Shown: piece by piece, positions 1 through 9,534 of the stretch | Layout: every line of letters begins with the position of its first letter | How positions within the stretch are numbered: position 1 is the first letter of the stretch | NCBI GenBank assembly: GCA_947452365.1 | Contig: CANGCO010000004.1 | Coordinates: forward strand, 22,522 to 86,521 | Direction of reading: 5' to 3' | DNA length: 64,000 nucleotides | Source of the DNA: Caulobacteraceae bacterium | GTDB taxonomy: Bacteria; Pseudomonadota; Alphaproteobacteria; Caulobacterales; Caulobacteraceae | Made by a program: the position numbers and the translations under genes | The notes under the pieces: generated by a model | What the model saw: the letters and a program-made list of their open reading frames with translations, nothing else | Database searches by the model: none | What the model was told of the DNA's origin: nothing

Positions 1-525
1 CCGGCCCAATGCCCAGAAACCTATAGTTACACCCTAAGTTCAGCCCTGGCCTGCGGGCTCGCCATTATCGCGCCTAATATTGGCGCCTTTCCAGAGCGGT
101 TATCGGGACGCGCCAACACGCTAATATTTGAACACCTAGCGTCCGTGGACAAGGTGCTGGCACAGATTACGGCATTTATTGAGCGCATGGCTGATGGCCT
201 GCCACAAACCGCGCCCCGGTTTGACGACGATGCGTGCCGACAAGATTTTTACATCAAGGACTATATTTCCATCGCATCCCGACGCGCCATAGACGCATCA
301 GGCGGCCAAGATCCATACGAGAGATCTCAGCTCATTCGCTTAGCCGATCGGTCGGTCCATAGGCCTAAAGAATGGCGAAACGCTTTAGCGCTTTGGATTT
401 GGCGACTCTATACAAACCCCGCAATGCGCTGGATTGGTCTTCTTATCCCATACACAGTTTTGCGTTTCTTTAAGCGCGCACTGACCCGTACCTCGATCCA
501 TGATCTAAATAAGACCAAGATCTAG
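1..525 (+). CDS. Glycosyltransferase, C-terminal part (5' end outside the window)
   Basis: The frame is open from the first base to a TAG at 523-525, giving about 174 residues of the C-terminal half of a GT-B-fold glycosyltransferase. Near the start it reads PETYSYTLSSALACGL followed by AIIAPNIGAFPE. This is the nucleotide-sugar-binding segment typical of family 4-like transferases, with the conserved glutamate and the small-residue turn. The last 60 residues are rich in basic and aromatic residues and may lie against the membrane. It converges on the glycan ABC exporter genes, so a role in building a surface polysaccharide is likely (inference). Donor and acceptor cannot be read. A GTG at 145 is an internal codon, not the real start. 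Confidence 0.75.
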   Translation, partial: PAQCPETYSYTLSSALACGLAIIAPNIGAFPERLSGRANTLIFEHLASVDKVLAQITAFIERMADGLPQTAPRFDDDACRQDFYIKDYISIASRRAIDASGGQDPYERSQLIRLADRSVHRPKEWRNALALWIWRLYTNPAMRWIGLLIPYTVLRFFKRALTRTSIHDLNKTKI

Positions 526-586
526 GCCGGCTCAGAGGATAAGAAGCGCCCCCAGTAAACTCGGCCTAGGTTTGCAGCGCCAAGAT

Positions 587-1333
587 CTAGGGGTGCAGGT
601 GGTCGGGAAGGTCTTGTATCGACCCAAAATAGCGCATTCTACCCTTTTCCAGAACCAACAACTTGTTACAGGTTGCCTGAAGCAAGGCGAAATTGTGGGA
701 CGCCAAGACCATGATCCGAGCATGACCGACCAGTTCGTTCATCCGGTCAGTTGCCTTTTGAATGAACTGCGTATCCCCTGCGCCCAACCATTCATCCATG
801 ATCAAGATGTCGGATTTGAAGCTTGTGGCTAGGGTGAAGATTAGGCGCGCAGCCATACCGGCCGAATAGGTTTTCATTGGCAGGTCGGCATAGGCCCCGA
901 GCTCTGAAAACGAAATAACCTCTTCCATTTGCGCATTGATTTGCGCCGCGCGCATGCCGCGAAGTCGCGACATGATTTTAACATTTTCGACCCCCGTCGC
1001 CTCCCAGTCTATTCCATTGCCGATATCCAGCATCGAGGCCACCACGCCCGTCATCTGAACATTGCCGCGGGTTGGCTCATAAACCCCAGCCAGCACCTTA
1101 AGCAGTGTGCTCTTGCCCGCGCCATTGTGCCCCAACAGGCCCAGCCGGTCACCGTCTTCTAGGCGAAAGCTAATCCCCTCCAAGGCATTGACATGGACGA
1201 CATCATTATTACCGCGCAACAACCGTCCGCCTATGGCGAGGTTGATCATGGTGTGGCGCAAAGATTGAGCCCGGACCGAATAGATCGGATAGATGAGTTG
1301 AACATCGTCCAGGCGAATAGTTGCAACTGGCAT
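587..1333 (-). CDS. ABC transporter ATP-binding protein for surface polysaccharide export (Wzt/TagH type)
   Basis: This 248-residue ATPase has Walker A GHNGAGKST at residues 68-76, an ABC signature variant YSAGM near 156-160, Walker B ILIMDE near 176-181, and a switch histidine in LASHNF. The N-terminal 50 residues before the Walker domain (VQLIYPIYSVRAQSL) are typical of polysaccharide exporters of the KpsT/Wzt/TagH group. The protein ends soon after the nucleotide-binding domain, so it lacks the C-terminal carbohydrate-binding domain of long Wzt proteins. The chosen ATG at 1333 has GGAAAG upstream and lies 17 bases after the permease stop. A longer start at 1402 would overlap the permease gene. 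It forms an operon with the permease at 1351-2145. Confidence 0.88.
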   Translation of the reverse strand: MPVATIRLDDVQLIYPIYSVRAQSLRHTMINLAIGGRLLRGNNDVVHVNALEGISFRLEDGDRLGLLGHNGAGKSTLLKVLAGVYEPTRGNVQMTGVVASMLDIGNGIDWEATGVENVKIMSRLRGMRAAQINAQMEEVISFSELGAYADLPMKTYSAGMAARLIFTLATSFKSDILIMDEWLGAGDTQFIQKATDRMNELVGHARIMVLASHNFALLQATCNKLLVLEKGRMRYFGSIQDLPDHLHP

Positions 1334-1350
1334 ACGGCGGGGCTTTCCGA

Positions 1351-2145
1351 CTAGATCCAAAATGCAATACGGCGACGCGCAGCGGAAAAACTCACAAACC
1401 ACAAGAGGAGCGAGCCTGCGAGAATAGAGAGCGCGACCAGCCAGGTGAAGTTTGGCACGGGCTGGCCCAAGAGTGGCGTCCGCATGATTTCAAGCAAATA
1501 ATAGAGTGGGTTATAGAGCACGATCGCAGATTTAGGCCCAACCAGGGTATTGGGGTGCCACCAAACCGGCGTAATAAAGAACAAGATTTGCGCCAAAAAG
1601 GGCAACATGAATCTTAAGTCTCTGTAACGCGCGGACGCCATTGCGATGACGGGCGTTAAGGCGAGCACGACCAAGGTCAGAACGATCACGCCTGGAATGA
1701 TTTGCCAATTTGGCAGTTGCGGATTGCCAACAAAAAACGTCAAGGCAACGAATACAACAAGGTTATGCGCAAAAATAAACAATGAGCGCATTGTGAATCT
1801 CAGCACATAAAACATGAACGGAAAAGCATTGTTGCGGATCGCCCCCTGAGAGGTGACGAAAAGGTCCGGCGCCTCGACCACTAATGGGGCGATGAAATGG
1901 ATCCAAACCAAGATCCCGCCCACAGCGAATGGCAAAAAGTCATGCAGGCTTTGTCCGGATATTGCACCCCAAGACACTGAAATCGCGAGCGATGTCGCGA
2001 TCATACCGCCCGCGACCCATAAGGGTCCGAGAATGGACCTCCGGTAGCGCGATATGACGTCTTGCCAGGCCATATAGGTCCAGACGTGCCAGAGGCCTAG
2101 GGCACGGCCAAGATCATTGAGGGCCATTCGCATTTGGAAAAACAT
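1351..2145 (-). CDS. ABC-2 type polysaccharide export permease (Wzm/KpsM-like)
   Basis: The 264-residue protein has about six hydrophobic segments and the ABC-2 family layout: a short cytoplasmic N-terminus, then a motif around SRYRRSILGPLW that precedes the first membrane helix. It ends with basic residues (AARRRIAFWI). It should form the channel driven by the ATPase encoded just downstream and export a lipid-linked glycan across the inner membrane. AGGGACC lies about four bases before the ATG. No other exporter component is inside the window. The partial glycosyltransferase next door supports a capsule, O-antigen or exopolysaccharide role, but the polymer is unknown. Confidence 0.87.
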   Translation of the reverse strand: MFFQMRMALNDLGRALGLWHVWTYMAWQDVISRYRRSILGPLWVAGGMIATSLAISVSWGAISGQSLHDFLPFAVGGILVWIHFIAPLVVEAPDLFVTSQGAIRNNAFPFMFYVLRFTMRSLFIFAHNLVVFVALTFFVGNPQLPNWQIIPGVIVLTLVVLALTPVIAMASARYRDLRFMLPFLAQILFFITPVWWHPNTLVGPKSAIVLYNPLYYLLEIMRTPLLGQPVPNFTWLVALSILAGSLLLWFVSFSAARRRIAFWI

Positions 2146-2740
2146 GCTTGGTCCCTATTAATCTTTTAGCTCAGTCGATGACAAACACTTAGAGAAATTC
2201 GAAATTTTCATGAACGACCCAGAGATTTGTGACGCCTAGCATATTGCCGAAAACCGCAGACCAGGCCCGCTTTAGAATCACCCGCACGCTTGGGCTATTT
2301 GCTTTTAATAGGTGATCTAACGCATGGCGCAATGCAAAAGCGGTGTTGCGATTAGAGAATTTTTAAAATCCTGTGCACAGTGTGCGGCCTAATAATCCAT
2401 GCCTTCCTTTATAGATTTAAGCGAATTAAAGCACTAGAATGCACCGGGCGCGCACAAATTTGATTTTTACCTACACTATTGCCAACTATGTCAGGAAACT
2501 GACGAATTCATGATTTCAGCGTGAAACAATAGCATTCAACGCTCAAACGCATTGCCCGTCCGTCTTAGTGGGCCCTAGATAGACCTTCCGGACCCGCAGA
2601 GCATTGATGTTGCACAAACCCAGGGCGCATTCTTGGTTGCGCAAATAGGCTGGAAGCGCGCAAGCTTGGCCATACCGCATTGCTGCGGCGGCTTGGGGAT
2701 GGTGGCTGGCTAGGCGCTTGCGAAATCGATCCGCAGACAA
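2146..2740. other. Gene-poor, A+T-richer intergenic stretch
   Basis: About 595 bases between the exporter operon and the 3' end of tRNA-Thr. The base composition is visibly richer in A and T than in the flanking genes, and no recognisable protein is encoded. A 65-codon frame on the minus strand (2543-2740) resembles nothing I know. A small inverted repeat, GTCAG-GAAA-CTGAC, lies near 2490-2505. Position and composition suggest an island edge or a degenerate region rather than a functional gene. Confidence 0.6.
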
Positions 2741-2816
2741 TGGTGCCGCTTAGGTGACTCGAACACCTGACCCCCGCATTACGAATGCGATGCTCTACCA
2801 GCTGAGCTAAAGCGGC
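2741..2816 (-). tRNA. tRNA-Thr (anticodon CGT)
   Basis: Read on the minus strand, the 76 bases fold as a full cloverleaf. The acceptor stem is GCCGCTT paired with AAGCGGC, then A and an encoded CCA. The D arm is GCTC...GAGC, the anticodon loop is TTCGTAA with anticodon CGT, and the T arm contains GTTCGAGTC. CGT reads ACG threonine codons. The gene lies between the gene-poor stretch on its 3' side and the end of hemY on its 5' side. tRNA 3' ends are common integration targets, but I saw no second copy of its 3' end in the window. Confidence 0.95.
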
Positions 2817-2921
2817 TAACCTGCTCGGCTATGTAGCGGGCCCAAGCGGACTTGCCAAGCGGCAAGGCGACCGCAATGCACCTTGCGCTGAACCCAGGCG
2901 ACGTCAAACCGTCCTGAACCG

Positions 2922-4451
2922 CTATTTTGCCGGCCGGGCGCCTGATCCCAAGCGACGGCGGGCTGGCGGCCGAGTGGCCGAAATCGGCTCGGCAGGCATC
3001 CGGTCGTCATCAAGAGGACCTGGGTCATCCGGCAGGGGCGCAAAAAAGCTTCCGGCCTCGGCCGCGGCCACAAACGGCGCCGAGGCCTTAAAAACGATCG
3101 GCAAGGCTGGCAATTCACTAATGCTGCGCTCGCGCCGCTCGAATCTGGGATGGATCAGCTCGCCGGTCTCGGCATAGGTGGTGGTCAGACGCGCCCAGTC
3201 AGCGGGGGAATAAGCAAATGCGCCGCCTTCCGGATCCAGATCTGACCAGTCGGGCTCTTGCGGTGCCTCAGTGCCCCTCGTCATCCAGGCCCGCGCCTCA
3301 TCGGTCTGGGCATTGGCCAGGCATACCCGCGCCATTAGGCCGCAAAGCCGCGCGGTCGGCCCGGCGCCAGCCTCGGTCAGGGCCTGACCTATCGATAAGG
3401 CAAGCGACCGATCGCCGCTCAACAGGGCCTGTTCAATCATCAGAATCTGGCTTTCCCTATGCCCGGCATTAAGATTGGCCAGATGCAGAAGCCGCACAGC
3501 CCGCGCCTTGGGCGTCTCATTGGTTTTAAGGTCGCGATAGGCCAGCCATAGGGCCGGGTGCGGCCTTTCCTTCCAGGCCGCCTCGATCAGGCTGGTGGCG
3601 CGTGCCACCTTGCCGTCAACCGCCGAAAGGCGCGCAGCCATAACCACGCCCGGGGCAAAATCAGGCTTTAGCTTGACCGATTGCAGCGCCAAATCCAGGG
3701 CACGGCTGCGCTCACGGGCCCCATCGGCGTTTTCTAGGCCTGCCGCGGTTGCCGCCAGCAAGGCCGCGCGCCCACGTTCGGCCACCACTGGCGGCACAAT
3801 CTTGCGCTCCAGACCCCCTTGCAGCAGGGCCAGGGCCTCGGTCCAGTTTCCGGACTGCAAGGCATGTTCGAGCAGGGCACGCCAGGCCCAGCGGGCGGTC
3901 TTGGCTAGGGCATAGGCCTCCTGGGCATGACGAAGCGCCATCAATCGGTCGCCGTGCCCAAGCGCAGCCTGCATCAGGCCCTTTAAGGCGGCCAAACGCA
4001 TGTCTGGAAAACCCAGCATGGCCGTATAGGCGCTAACCACCGCAGCATGATCACCGCTGGCTTCAGCCGCCTGGGCTGCCAAGATTCGCACCAAACCGGG
4101 CATGTCTTGCGCCAGTTCCACCGATTTTTGCGTCAGGCGGCGCGCTTCTGAGCCATCGCCAGCCGAGGCCGCCAGAAATCCGCGGGTCAGGGCCTCAATG
4201 CCCTGTCGGCGCAAGGCCTCAGCCCGAGCCTTGGCCGCCCTTTGCGGCATACCGACCAACCAGATGAGGGCGCGCCAAAACAGGGTCGAGATCAGGGCCA
4301 GGGCCAAGACCAATAAGATGGCCGCCGCCGCGGTCATATCTAGCCGCCAGCCCAACCATTCCATACTGGCATGGCCAGCAGGACCAGACAGGGCCACGCC
4401 AATCACGGCCAGGGCCGCGACCAAAAACAAGATCAGGGCCGCGCGGATCAT
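2922..4451 (-). CDS. hemY: HemY-like TPR membrane protein of the heme operon
   Basis: This 509-residue protein starts with two hydrophobic segments (about residues 2-24 and 38-66, with SMEWLGWRLD between), matching the HemY N-terminal domain. A long alanine-rich helical region with tetratricopeptide-like repeats follows, and the tail is proline- and arginine-rich. This is the proteobacterial HemY found in hemC-hemD operons. It is not the Bacillus protoporphyrinogen oxidase of the same name, and its biochemical role is not settled. Its ATG overlaps the stop of the upstream Mic60-like gene by four bases (ATGA at 4448-4451), indicating translational coupling. It is the last gene of the heme operon. 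Confidence 0.82.
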   Translation of the reverse strand: MIRAALILFLVAALAVIGVALSGPAGHASMEWLGWRLDMTAAAAILLVLALALISTLFWRALIWLVGMPQRAAKARAEALRRQGIEALTRGFLAASAGDGSEARRLTQKSVELAQDMPGLVRILAAQAAEASGDHAAVVSAYTAMLGFPDMRLAALKGLMQAALGHGDRLMALRHAQEAYALAKTARWAWRALLEHALQSGNWTEALALLQGGLERKIVPPVVAERGRAALLAATAAGLENADGARERSRALDLALQSVKLKPDFAPGVVMAARLSAVDGKVARATSLIEAAWKERPHPALWLAYRDLKTNETPKARAVRLLHLANLNAGHRESQILMIEQALLSGDRSLALSIGQALTEAGAGPTARLCGLMARVCLANAQTDEARAWMTRGTEAPQEPDWSDLDPEGGAFAYSPADWARLTTTYAETGELIHPRFERRERSISELPALPIVFKASAPFVAAAEAGSFFAPLPDDPGPLDDDRMPAEPISATRPPARRRLGSGARPAK

Positions 4452-5338
4452 TGGCTGCGTCCTTCCAGGGCGGCTCGGCTTAGGTCGCGCAGGGCCCGCG
4501 CGCGCACGGCACCGATCCGGCGGTCGATTTCAGTGCGACGCTCCAGCCCCCGACGCCAGTCGGCCATGGCCAAGCGGGCCTGGGGGGGCAGCCCATCAAG
4601 CGCCTTAATGGCGCCCTCCAAATCACCATCATCAAGCTGAACCTCTGCCCGTGCCAGGAGGGCGTCGGGTCCATTACCGGTGGTGCGATCAATGCGTCGC
4701 ACCGTGATAATCGCGCTTAAGGCATGAACAGCATTGGCAAACCATCCCGCGCCCGGCTCTGGGCTGCGCGCTGCGGCGGCGGCCTTGGCGGCTGCGGCCG
4801 GAAAGGTCTTGGTTAGGGTCGCCCGCGTTGGGGCACCGGTTTCGGCCAATCGATGCAGGACGCGAAGATTAGTATCGGCTGGCAAAAGCGGCTCTATGGC
4901 CGCGAGATCATCCGGGAACGGACCAGAAGTCTGGGTCGCCCGGTCTAGGGCCGCAGCGGCAAGGGCCGCCGCCCCAGCGGCCGCTTGTTGTTGCTGGCTG
5001 GTTTCCAGATTGCTGACCCGCTGACGCAAGGCAAATAGGGCCGAATCCGATGCGGCCAATGTATTGCCCGCCCTGGCCGAGATCGGCTCAGTGCTGGCCT
5101 CCGGCGCCTTGGTCGGATCGCCGGGCAAGCTCGCCGCAGACGAGGCCGCGCGCGGGGCAACAGTACGATCGGGCGAAAAAACAAGCGGGCCATAATGCCA
5201 AACACCAAGACCGGCAAGAATACAGGCCAAGCCAAAGGCAATCATGGCCCAAAACCCCGCACCCAAAAGCGGTTTGCGACGGCGATCACGCAGCGGATAG
5301 GTCAGGTCGTTTGCAGCGGGCGGGGGCACTTGGGTCAT
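4448..5338 (-). CDS. Mitofilin/Mic60-like inner-membrane protein (COG4223 type)
   Basis: 296 residues: a short cytoplasmic N-terminus with a basic patch (RDRRRKP), one transmembrane helix at about 26-50, a low-complexity Ala/Pro/Ser linker, a predicted coiled coil at about 100-125 (LRQRVSNLETSQQQQ), and a conserved C-terminal domain (about 195-285) containing GWFANAVHALSAIITVRR and LDDGDLEGAIKALDGL. This layout and the place between hemD and hemY match the alphaproteobacterial homologues of mitochondrial Mic60, which shape or tether inner-membrane invaginations. The family is sometimes mislabelled uroporphyrin-III methyltransferase because of its neighbours. No methyltransferase motif is present. 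It overlaps hemY by four bases. Confidence 0.75.
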   Translation of the reverse strand: MTQVPPPAANDLTYPLRDRRRKPLLGAGFWAMIAFGLACILAGLGVWHYGPLVFSPDRTVAPRAASSAASLPGDPTKAPEASTEPISARAGNTLAASDSALFALRQRVSNLETSQQQQAAAGAAALAAAALDRATQTSGPFPDDLAAIEPLLPADTNLRVLHRLAETGAPTRATLTKTFPAAAAKAAAAARSPEPGAGWFANAVHALSAIITVRRIDRTTGNGPDALLARAEVQLDDGDLEGAIKALDGLPPQARLAMADWRRGLERRTEIDRRIGAVRARALRDLSRAALEGRSQ

Positions 5339-5388
5339 GGGCCTTCACATCTATAGTCTTGGGGGCAGGCTCGCCCATCTGATTGGAC

Positions 5389-6051
5389 TTATAACAGACT
5401 AAGGATTGACTCTTCATTGGCAAACCGTGCGATCGCGATTTTGGCAAAATTAAATGCTGCAAGTGGCATGACCGCTTCATTCGACAGCCCATAAAGGCGC
5501 AAGATCTCGGTTTGGTGCGGCAAAATCATGGCGGCTACCGCTTTTGCGGCCTGGCCAGAATGGATCATTATCGCCTCAACCTGATCGGGCATGGCCGCGA
5601 TGGGGCTCGGTATCGTCTCATAAACCACAAGACGGCGTGCTGACCGTCCGGCTAGGGCCAGCGCGCCAACAAGATCGCCCGCAGGCAAAAGCGCACTGGC
5701 ATGAAGGATTGGGCCAAGGCCTGAATGGGCAAGAATCAGGGCGACGAGATCCTCAACCCGGCCGGACGCTGAATAGACCTGGTCAAATCCAGCCAGACGT
5801 GCGGCCGTGGCGGTCGCATCCCCAACAGCAAAGACCGGTAGGGCGCATAGCCTAGGGGCAAACTCGGCAATGGCCGCCACACCCGCCTGACTGGTAAGGG
5901 CCAGGGCCCCGGCACCGGCAAAATCTTCAAGCCCAAGGCGAGCGGGCCTGGCCTCAATCACCGGGGCCACCACCGGATCATGGCCGCTTGCCGCAAGCCT
6001 AGCCGCCGTAGCGGTGGCCTGGGGCAGTGCGCGTGTGACCCAGATCCGCAC
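5389..6051 (-). CDS. hemD: Uroporphyrinogen-III synthase
   Basis: 220 residues with the HemD two-domain layout. The N-terminus reads MRIWVTRALPQATATAARL, where the arginine after VT is a family hallmark, and the middle holds LALTSQAGVAAIAE and PVFAVGDATATAARLAGF. The enzyme closes hydroxymethylbilane to uroporphyrinogen III with ring-D inversion. It begins nine bases after the hemC stop, so it receives the product of the upstream gene. Fifty bases separate it from the Mic60-like gene. The sequence is poorly conserved in the family, as is normal for HemD, but position and N-terminus make the call firm. Confidence 0.88.
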   Translation of the reverse strand: MRIWVTRALPQATATAARLAASGHDPVVAPVIEARPARLGLEDFAGAGALALTSQAGVAAIAEFAPRLCALPVFAVGDATATAARLAGFDQVYSASGRVEDLVALILAHSGLGPILHASALLPAGDLVGALALAGRSARRLVVYETIPSPIAAMPDQVEAIMIHSGQAAKAVAAMILPHQTEILRLYGLSNEAVMPLAAFNFAKIAIARFANEESILSLL

Positions 6052-6060
6052 CGCAGCGCC

Positions 6061-7032
6061 CTAGTGATCGCTGAGTAGGAGCGCGTCACCGCCTTCGGCC
6101 TTGACCGCAAGGCCAAGCGCCTGTCCCAAGGCCCGCGCCCGGACGTGCGTCTCGGCACTCAGATTTCCAGCCCCAATCGGCATAGAGCCAAATTGGCGAA
6201 ACCGCAGGCCGCCATCCGGAGTCAGGGCCTCGACCGTTAAGCTAAGGCCATGGTCGGTAATCTGGGCATGCGCACCGACCGCTGTGCGGCAAGAGCCTTC
6301 GAGCGCCTCGAGCGCGCCACGTTCGGCCGCCACCTGAAGCGCCGTCGGGGCATGGTTGAGGGCCGCCACCCAGGCCGCGCCCACATCTTCGATCCGCGTC
6401 TCGATCGCCAGTGCACCTTGGCCCGGCGCTGGCGGCGCGGCAATCGGATCGAGCAAGGAGCGAGCAAGGTGGCCGAGGCCCAGCCGATTGAGGCCGGACA
6501 GGGCTAGAAGGATGGCATCGGCCTCGCCGCGCTCAAGCTTGGCAATACGCGTATCGACATTGCCCCGGGTCATGACGATATCGAGATCAGGGCGAAGAAA
6601 CAGGGCCTGGGCCTGACGGCGCAGGCTTGCGGTGCCAAGCCTTGCACCCTGTGGCAGGTCCTCAATGCGGTCATAGCCCAGGGATAAAAACGCATCGCGC
6701 GGATCCTCCCGTTCAGGGATGGCGGCAATCACAAGACCAGGCGGCAAGAGGGCGGGCACATCCTTTAGCGAATGCACGGCGCAATCAATCCGGCCGTCCA
6801 ACAGCGCCTCTTCGATCTCCTTGGTGAACAGGGCCTTGCCGCCGATCTCGAGCAGGCGGCGATCTTGAATTCGGTCGCCTGTGGTAATGATTTCGACCAA
6901 GGGCGCAATGGCATCGGCATCACTGAGGTCGCCGCCAAGCGCTACCACAATGCGCGCCTGCATCATGCGGCTCTGGGTTAGGGCCAGCTTGGAGGCACGG
7001 GTGCCAATTTTGACTAAGGGTTGCTTGTGCAC
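6061..7032 (-). CDS. hemC: Porphobilinogen deaminase (hydroxymethylbilane synthase)
   Basis: 323 residues. Conserved features include [12 protein letters not shown] at the N-terminus, the LKDVP segment with the catalytic aspartate at about 91, RLGTASLRR and RGNVDTR, which bind the growing chain, and GSC with Cys248, the expected attachment point of the dipyrromethane cofactor. It polymerises four porphobilinogens to hydroxymethylbilane. The start is a GTG at 7032. It is the first gene of the leftward heme operon and is transcribed divergently from tsaD across a 67-base gap, which must hold both promoters. Confidence 0.95.
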   Translation of the reverse strand: MHKQPLVKIGTRASKLALTQSRMMQARIVVALGGDLSDADAIAPLVEIITTGDRIQDRRLLEIGGKALFTKEIEEALLDGRIDCAVHSLKDVPALLPPGLVIAAIPEREDPRDAFLSLGYDRIEDLPQGARLGTASLRRQAQALFLRPDLDIVMTRGNVDTRIAKLERGEADAILLALSGLNRLGLGHLARSLLDPIAAPPAPGQGALAIETRIEDVGAAWVAALNHAPTALQVAAERGALEALEGSCRTAVGAHAQITDHGLSLTVEALTPDGGLRFRQFGSMPIGAGNLSAETHVRARALGQALGLAVKAEGGDALLLSDH

Positions 7033-7099
7033 GGGGGTAAGGTTACCTCGATGGGGCTATAAACAGCCTGCTACAGGAGAGGCGGCCGCGCCGCAACTT

Positions 7100-8212
7100 A
7101 TGAGCCTGACCACACACAGTTCGCAAGACCGCGTTTTTACGATTTTAGGCATTGAAACCAGCTGTGACGAGACGGCGGCGGCGGTTATTCGCCTGTGTGG
7201 CGACAAGACCGAGGTCCTGTCCTCGATCATAGACAGCCAGATTGCCCGCCATGCCCCGTTTGGCGGTGTGGTGCCGGAAATCGCGGCCCGCGCGCATGTG
7301 GACTCGATCGACGGGGTGATTGCAGCGGCCATGACGGCGGCGGGACTTAGGTATTCCGAGCTTGATGGCATAGCCGCAACCGCAGGGCCCGGCCTGGTCG
7401 GCGGGGTTATGGTTGGCCTGTCAGCAGGTAAGGCCATGTCGCTTGGCCTGAATCTGCCCTTAATGGCGGTTAACCATCTAGAGGGGCATGCGGTATCGGC
7501 GCGGCTGGAGGCCGACGTGCCCTATCCCTTCTTGCTGCTGCTAACCTCTGGTGGCCATTGCCAGTTGCTCGAGGTCAGGGGTATTGGCCAATGCTTGCGG
7601 CTTGGCACCACCATAGATGACGCGGCCGGCGAGGCGTTTGACAAGATCGCCAAGACCCTTGGCCTGGCCTATCCTGGCGGGCCGGCCCTAGAGCAACTGG
7701 CGGTGGGCGGTGATCCAGACCGCTATCCCCTGCCCCGCGCGCTTTTGGGCCGCGACGGCTGTGATTTTTCATTTTCCGGCCTAAAAACGGCGGCGGCCCG
7801 GATCGCCATCACCTTGAGCGAGGATCCGCAAAGGCGTGATTTGGCCGCAGGGGTTCAGGCCGCGATTGCCCGCCAATTGGCCGAGCGGACCGAGCGGGCC
7901 ATGCTGCAATATGGCCAGGGCCTGACCTCAGGTGATAAGCGCTTTGTCGTGGCGGGCGGCGTTGCAGCCAATCGTGTCGTGCGCGCGGCCCTGCAGGCAG
8001 CCTGTGCCAAGCACGGCTTTAGCTTTGCAGCCCCCGCCTTACGCTATTGTACAGACAATGCCGCCATGATCGCCTTGGCCGGGGCGGAGCGGCTAAGGCT
8101 TGGCCTCATCGATGGCCTCGATGTCGCGGCAAGGCCTCGTTGGCCGCTCGATGCGGCCGCCGCGCTTGATCAGCCCATCCATAAGCTCAGTCGTAAGGGC
8201 GCAAAGGCATGA
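7100..8212 (+). CDS. tsaD: tRNA N6-threonylcarbamoyladenosine transferase subunit TsaD
   Basis: 370 residues of the ASKHA fold. The N-terminus has [14 protein letters not shown], the metal-binding pair is His126/His130 in HLEGHA, and [10 protein letters not shown] and [10 protein letters not shown] are present, all family hallmarks. With TsaB, TsaE and TsaC it makes t6A37 on ANN-decoding tRNAs, including tRNA-Thr. The ATG at 7100 is chosen because the conserved core begins 14 codons later. An upstream extension of the same frame would run into the hemC 5' end. AGGAGA lies about 20 bases upstream, farther than ideal. Its stop overlaps the gpsA start by four bases. Confidence 0.95.
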   Translation: MSLTTHSSQDRVFTILGIETSCDETAAAVIRLCGDKTEVLSSIIDSQIARHAPFGGVVPEIAARAHVDSIDGVIAAAMTAAGLRYSELDGIAATAGPGLVGGVMVGLSAGKAMSLGLNLPLMAVNHLEGHAVSARLEADVPYPFLLLLTSGGHCQLLEVRGIGQCLRLGTTIDDAAGEAFDKIAKTLGLAYPGGPALEQLAVGGDPDRYPLPRALLGRDGCDFSFSGLKTAAARIAITLSEDPQRRDLAAGVQAAIARQLAERTERAMLQYGQGLTSGDKRFVVAGGVAANRVVRAALQAACAKHGFSFAAPALRYCTDNAAMIALAGAERLRLGLIDGLDVAARPRWPLDAAAALDQPIHKLSRKGAKA

Positions 8213-9228
8213 CAAGCGCTAGGGCCCAGACGTTTGACACCTTGGGCGTGATTGGCGGCGGCGCCTGGGGTACGGCCCTGGCCCAGACCTGCGCTAGACC
8301 TGAGCGCAAGGTCCTGCTCTGGGCGCGCGAGGCCGAGGTGGTCCAGTCCATCAATGTCAATCATCAAAACCAGATGTTCTTGCCCGGTATTGATCTGTCG
8401 CCCAGCATAGAGGCCAGCAGCGATCTGGCTGCACTCAGCGCCTGTGACCTGGTCTTGGCCGTGCCGCCCGCCCAGCACTTGCGTGCCACATTGACGCAAT
8501 TTGCCGCCATAGCCCGGCCAGGCTGCGTGTTTGTGCTTTGCGCCAAGGGTATTGAGCAGGGCTCGCTCAAGCTGATGACCGAGGTGGCGGCAGAGGTTGC
8601 GCCTAGCCATCCGCTGGCCGTCTTGTCTGGCCCCAGTTTCGCAGCCGAAGTGGCTAGGGGCCTGCCGACGGCCATAACCCTGGCCTGCGCCGATCTAGAC
8701 CTTGGCCGCGCCCTCGCCGATCACCTGGCTAATCCCAGTTTTCGGCCCTACCTTTCCCATGACCTGATTGGTGCAGAAGCTGGTGGGGCGGTGAAAAATG
8801 TCTTGGCCATAGCCTGCGGCGTGGTCGAGGGCCGCGCCCTTGGCCGCAGCGCCCATGCCGCGGTCTTAACCCGCGGCTTTGCCGAAATGACCCGGCTGGC
8901 CGTAGCCCTGGGGGCTGAGGCCGAAACCCTGGCCGGGCTTTGCGGCCTTGGCGATCTGGTCTTGACCTGTTCTAGCCCGCAATCGCGTAATATGAGCGTG
9001 GGGCTAGCGCTTGGGCGCGGGCAAAGCCTCAATGAGGCCTTGAGCGGCAAGCTCAGCGTCGCAGAAGGCGTGGCCTCGGCCCCGGCGGTGCGGGCCCTAG
9101 CGGCCAAGCTTGGGGTCGAGACCCCGATATGCGAAGCGGTCGCTGGCGTATTGGCCGGGGAAACCGATCTAGACACCGCCATAGCGGCCCTGTTATCGCG
9201 GCCCCTACGCACAGAAACCGATTTTTAA
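8209..9228 (+). CDS. gpsA: Glycerol-3-phosphate dehydrogenase [NAD(P)+]
   Basis: 339 residues. The Rossmann motif [14 protein letters not shown] is at about 13-26, [11 protein letters not shown] at about 140, and the conserved lysine in [12 protein letters not shown]. It reduces dihydroxyacetone phosphate to sn-glycerol 3-phosphate, the backbone of phospholipids. The ATG overlaps the tsaD stop (ATGA), so the two are translationally coupled, an arrangement seen in many Alphaproteobacteria. Its own stop is 18 bases before yciI. Confidence 0.95.
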   Translation: MTSARAQTFDTLGVIGGGAWGTALAQTCARPERKVLLWAREAEVVQSINVNHQNQMFLPGIDLSPSIEASSDLAALSACDLVLAVPPAQHLRATLTQFAAIARPGCVFVLCAKGIEQGSLKLMTEVAAEVAPSHPLAVLSGPSFAAEVARGLPTAITLACADLDLGRALADHLANPSFRPYLSHDLIGAEAGGAVKNVLAIACGVVEGRALGRSAHAAVLTRGFAEMTRLAVALGAEAETLAGLCGLGDLVLTCSSPQSRNMSVGLALGRGQSLNEALSGKLSVAEGVASAPAVRALAAKLGVETPICEAVAGVLAGETDLDTAIAALLSRPLRTETDF

Positions 9229-9246
9229 AGCCCAAAGGATCCCCAA

Positions 9247-9534
9247 ATGGCCCTCTATGTCCTGATCTGCCACGATCGCCCAGACTCGCTCGACCTGCGC
9301 ATGGCGACGCGCGAGGCGCATCTGGCCTATGTGCGCGACCACAGCTTGCCGCTCAAGGTCGCTGGACCAATCCTGGATGCGGATGGCCAAATGGCCGGGT
9401 CGATTCTGGTGTTTGAAACCGATGACCAGGCCAAGGTCGCCGCCTTTGCCGATCAGGACCCCTATGCCCTGGCGGGTCTGTTTGAGCGCCGCGAAATCCT
9501 GCCCTGGAAGATCAGCCTTGGGGGGCTGGCCTGA
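9247..9534 (+). CDS. YciI family protein
   Basis: A 95-residue one-domain protein. It has the YciI/dimeric ferredoxin-like pattern: beta-strand ALYVLICHDRP, then R-x3-REAHLAYV with the conserved histidine, then GPILDADGQMAGSILVFE and a DPYALAGLF segment holding the Asp-Pro-Tyr. The family is small and dimeric, possibly enzymatic, and without a settled role in this context. It sits in the tsaD-gpsA run. Its TGA overlaps the inferred CTG start of the Rieske gene. Confidence 0.85.
   Translation: MALYVLICHDRPDSLDLRMATREAHLAYVRDHSLPLKVAGPILDADGQMAGSILVFETDDQAKVAAFADQDPYALAGLFERREILPWKISLGGLA

Noticed and set aside
2543..2740. 65-codon minus-strand frame next to tRNA-Thr
   Set aside because: No recognisable motif, no ribosome site of note, and it sits in A+T-richer non-coding DNA.
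4102..4608. 168-codon plus-strand frame opposite hemY and the Mic60 gene
   Set aside because: Antisense shadow in G+C-rich coding DNA with no motif.
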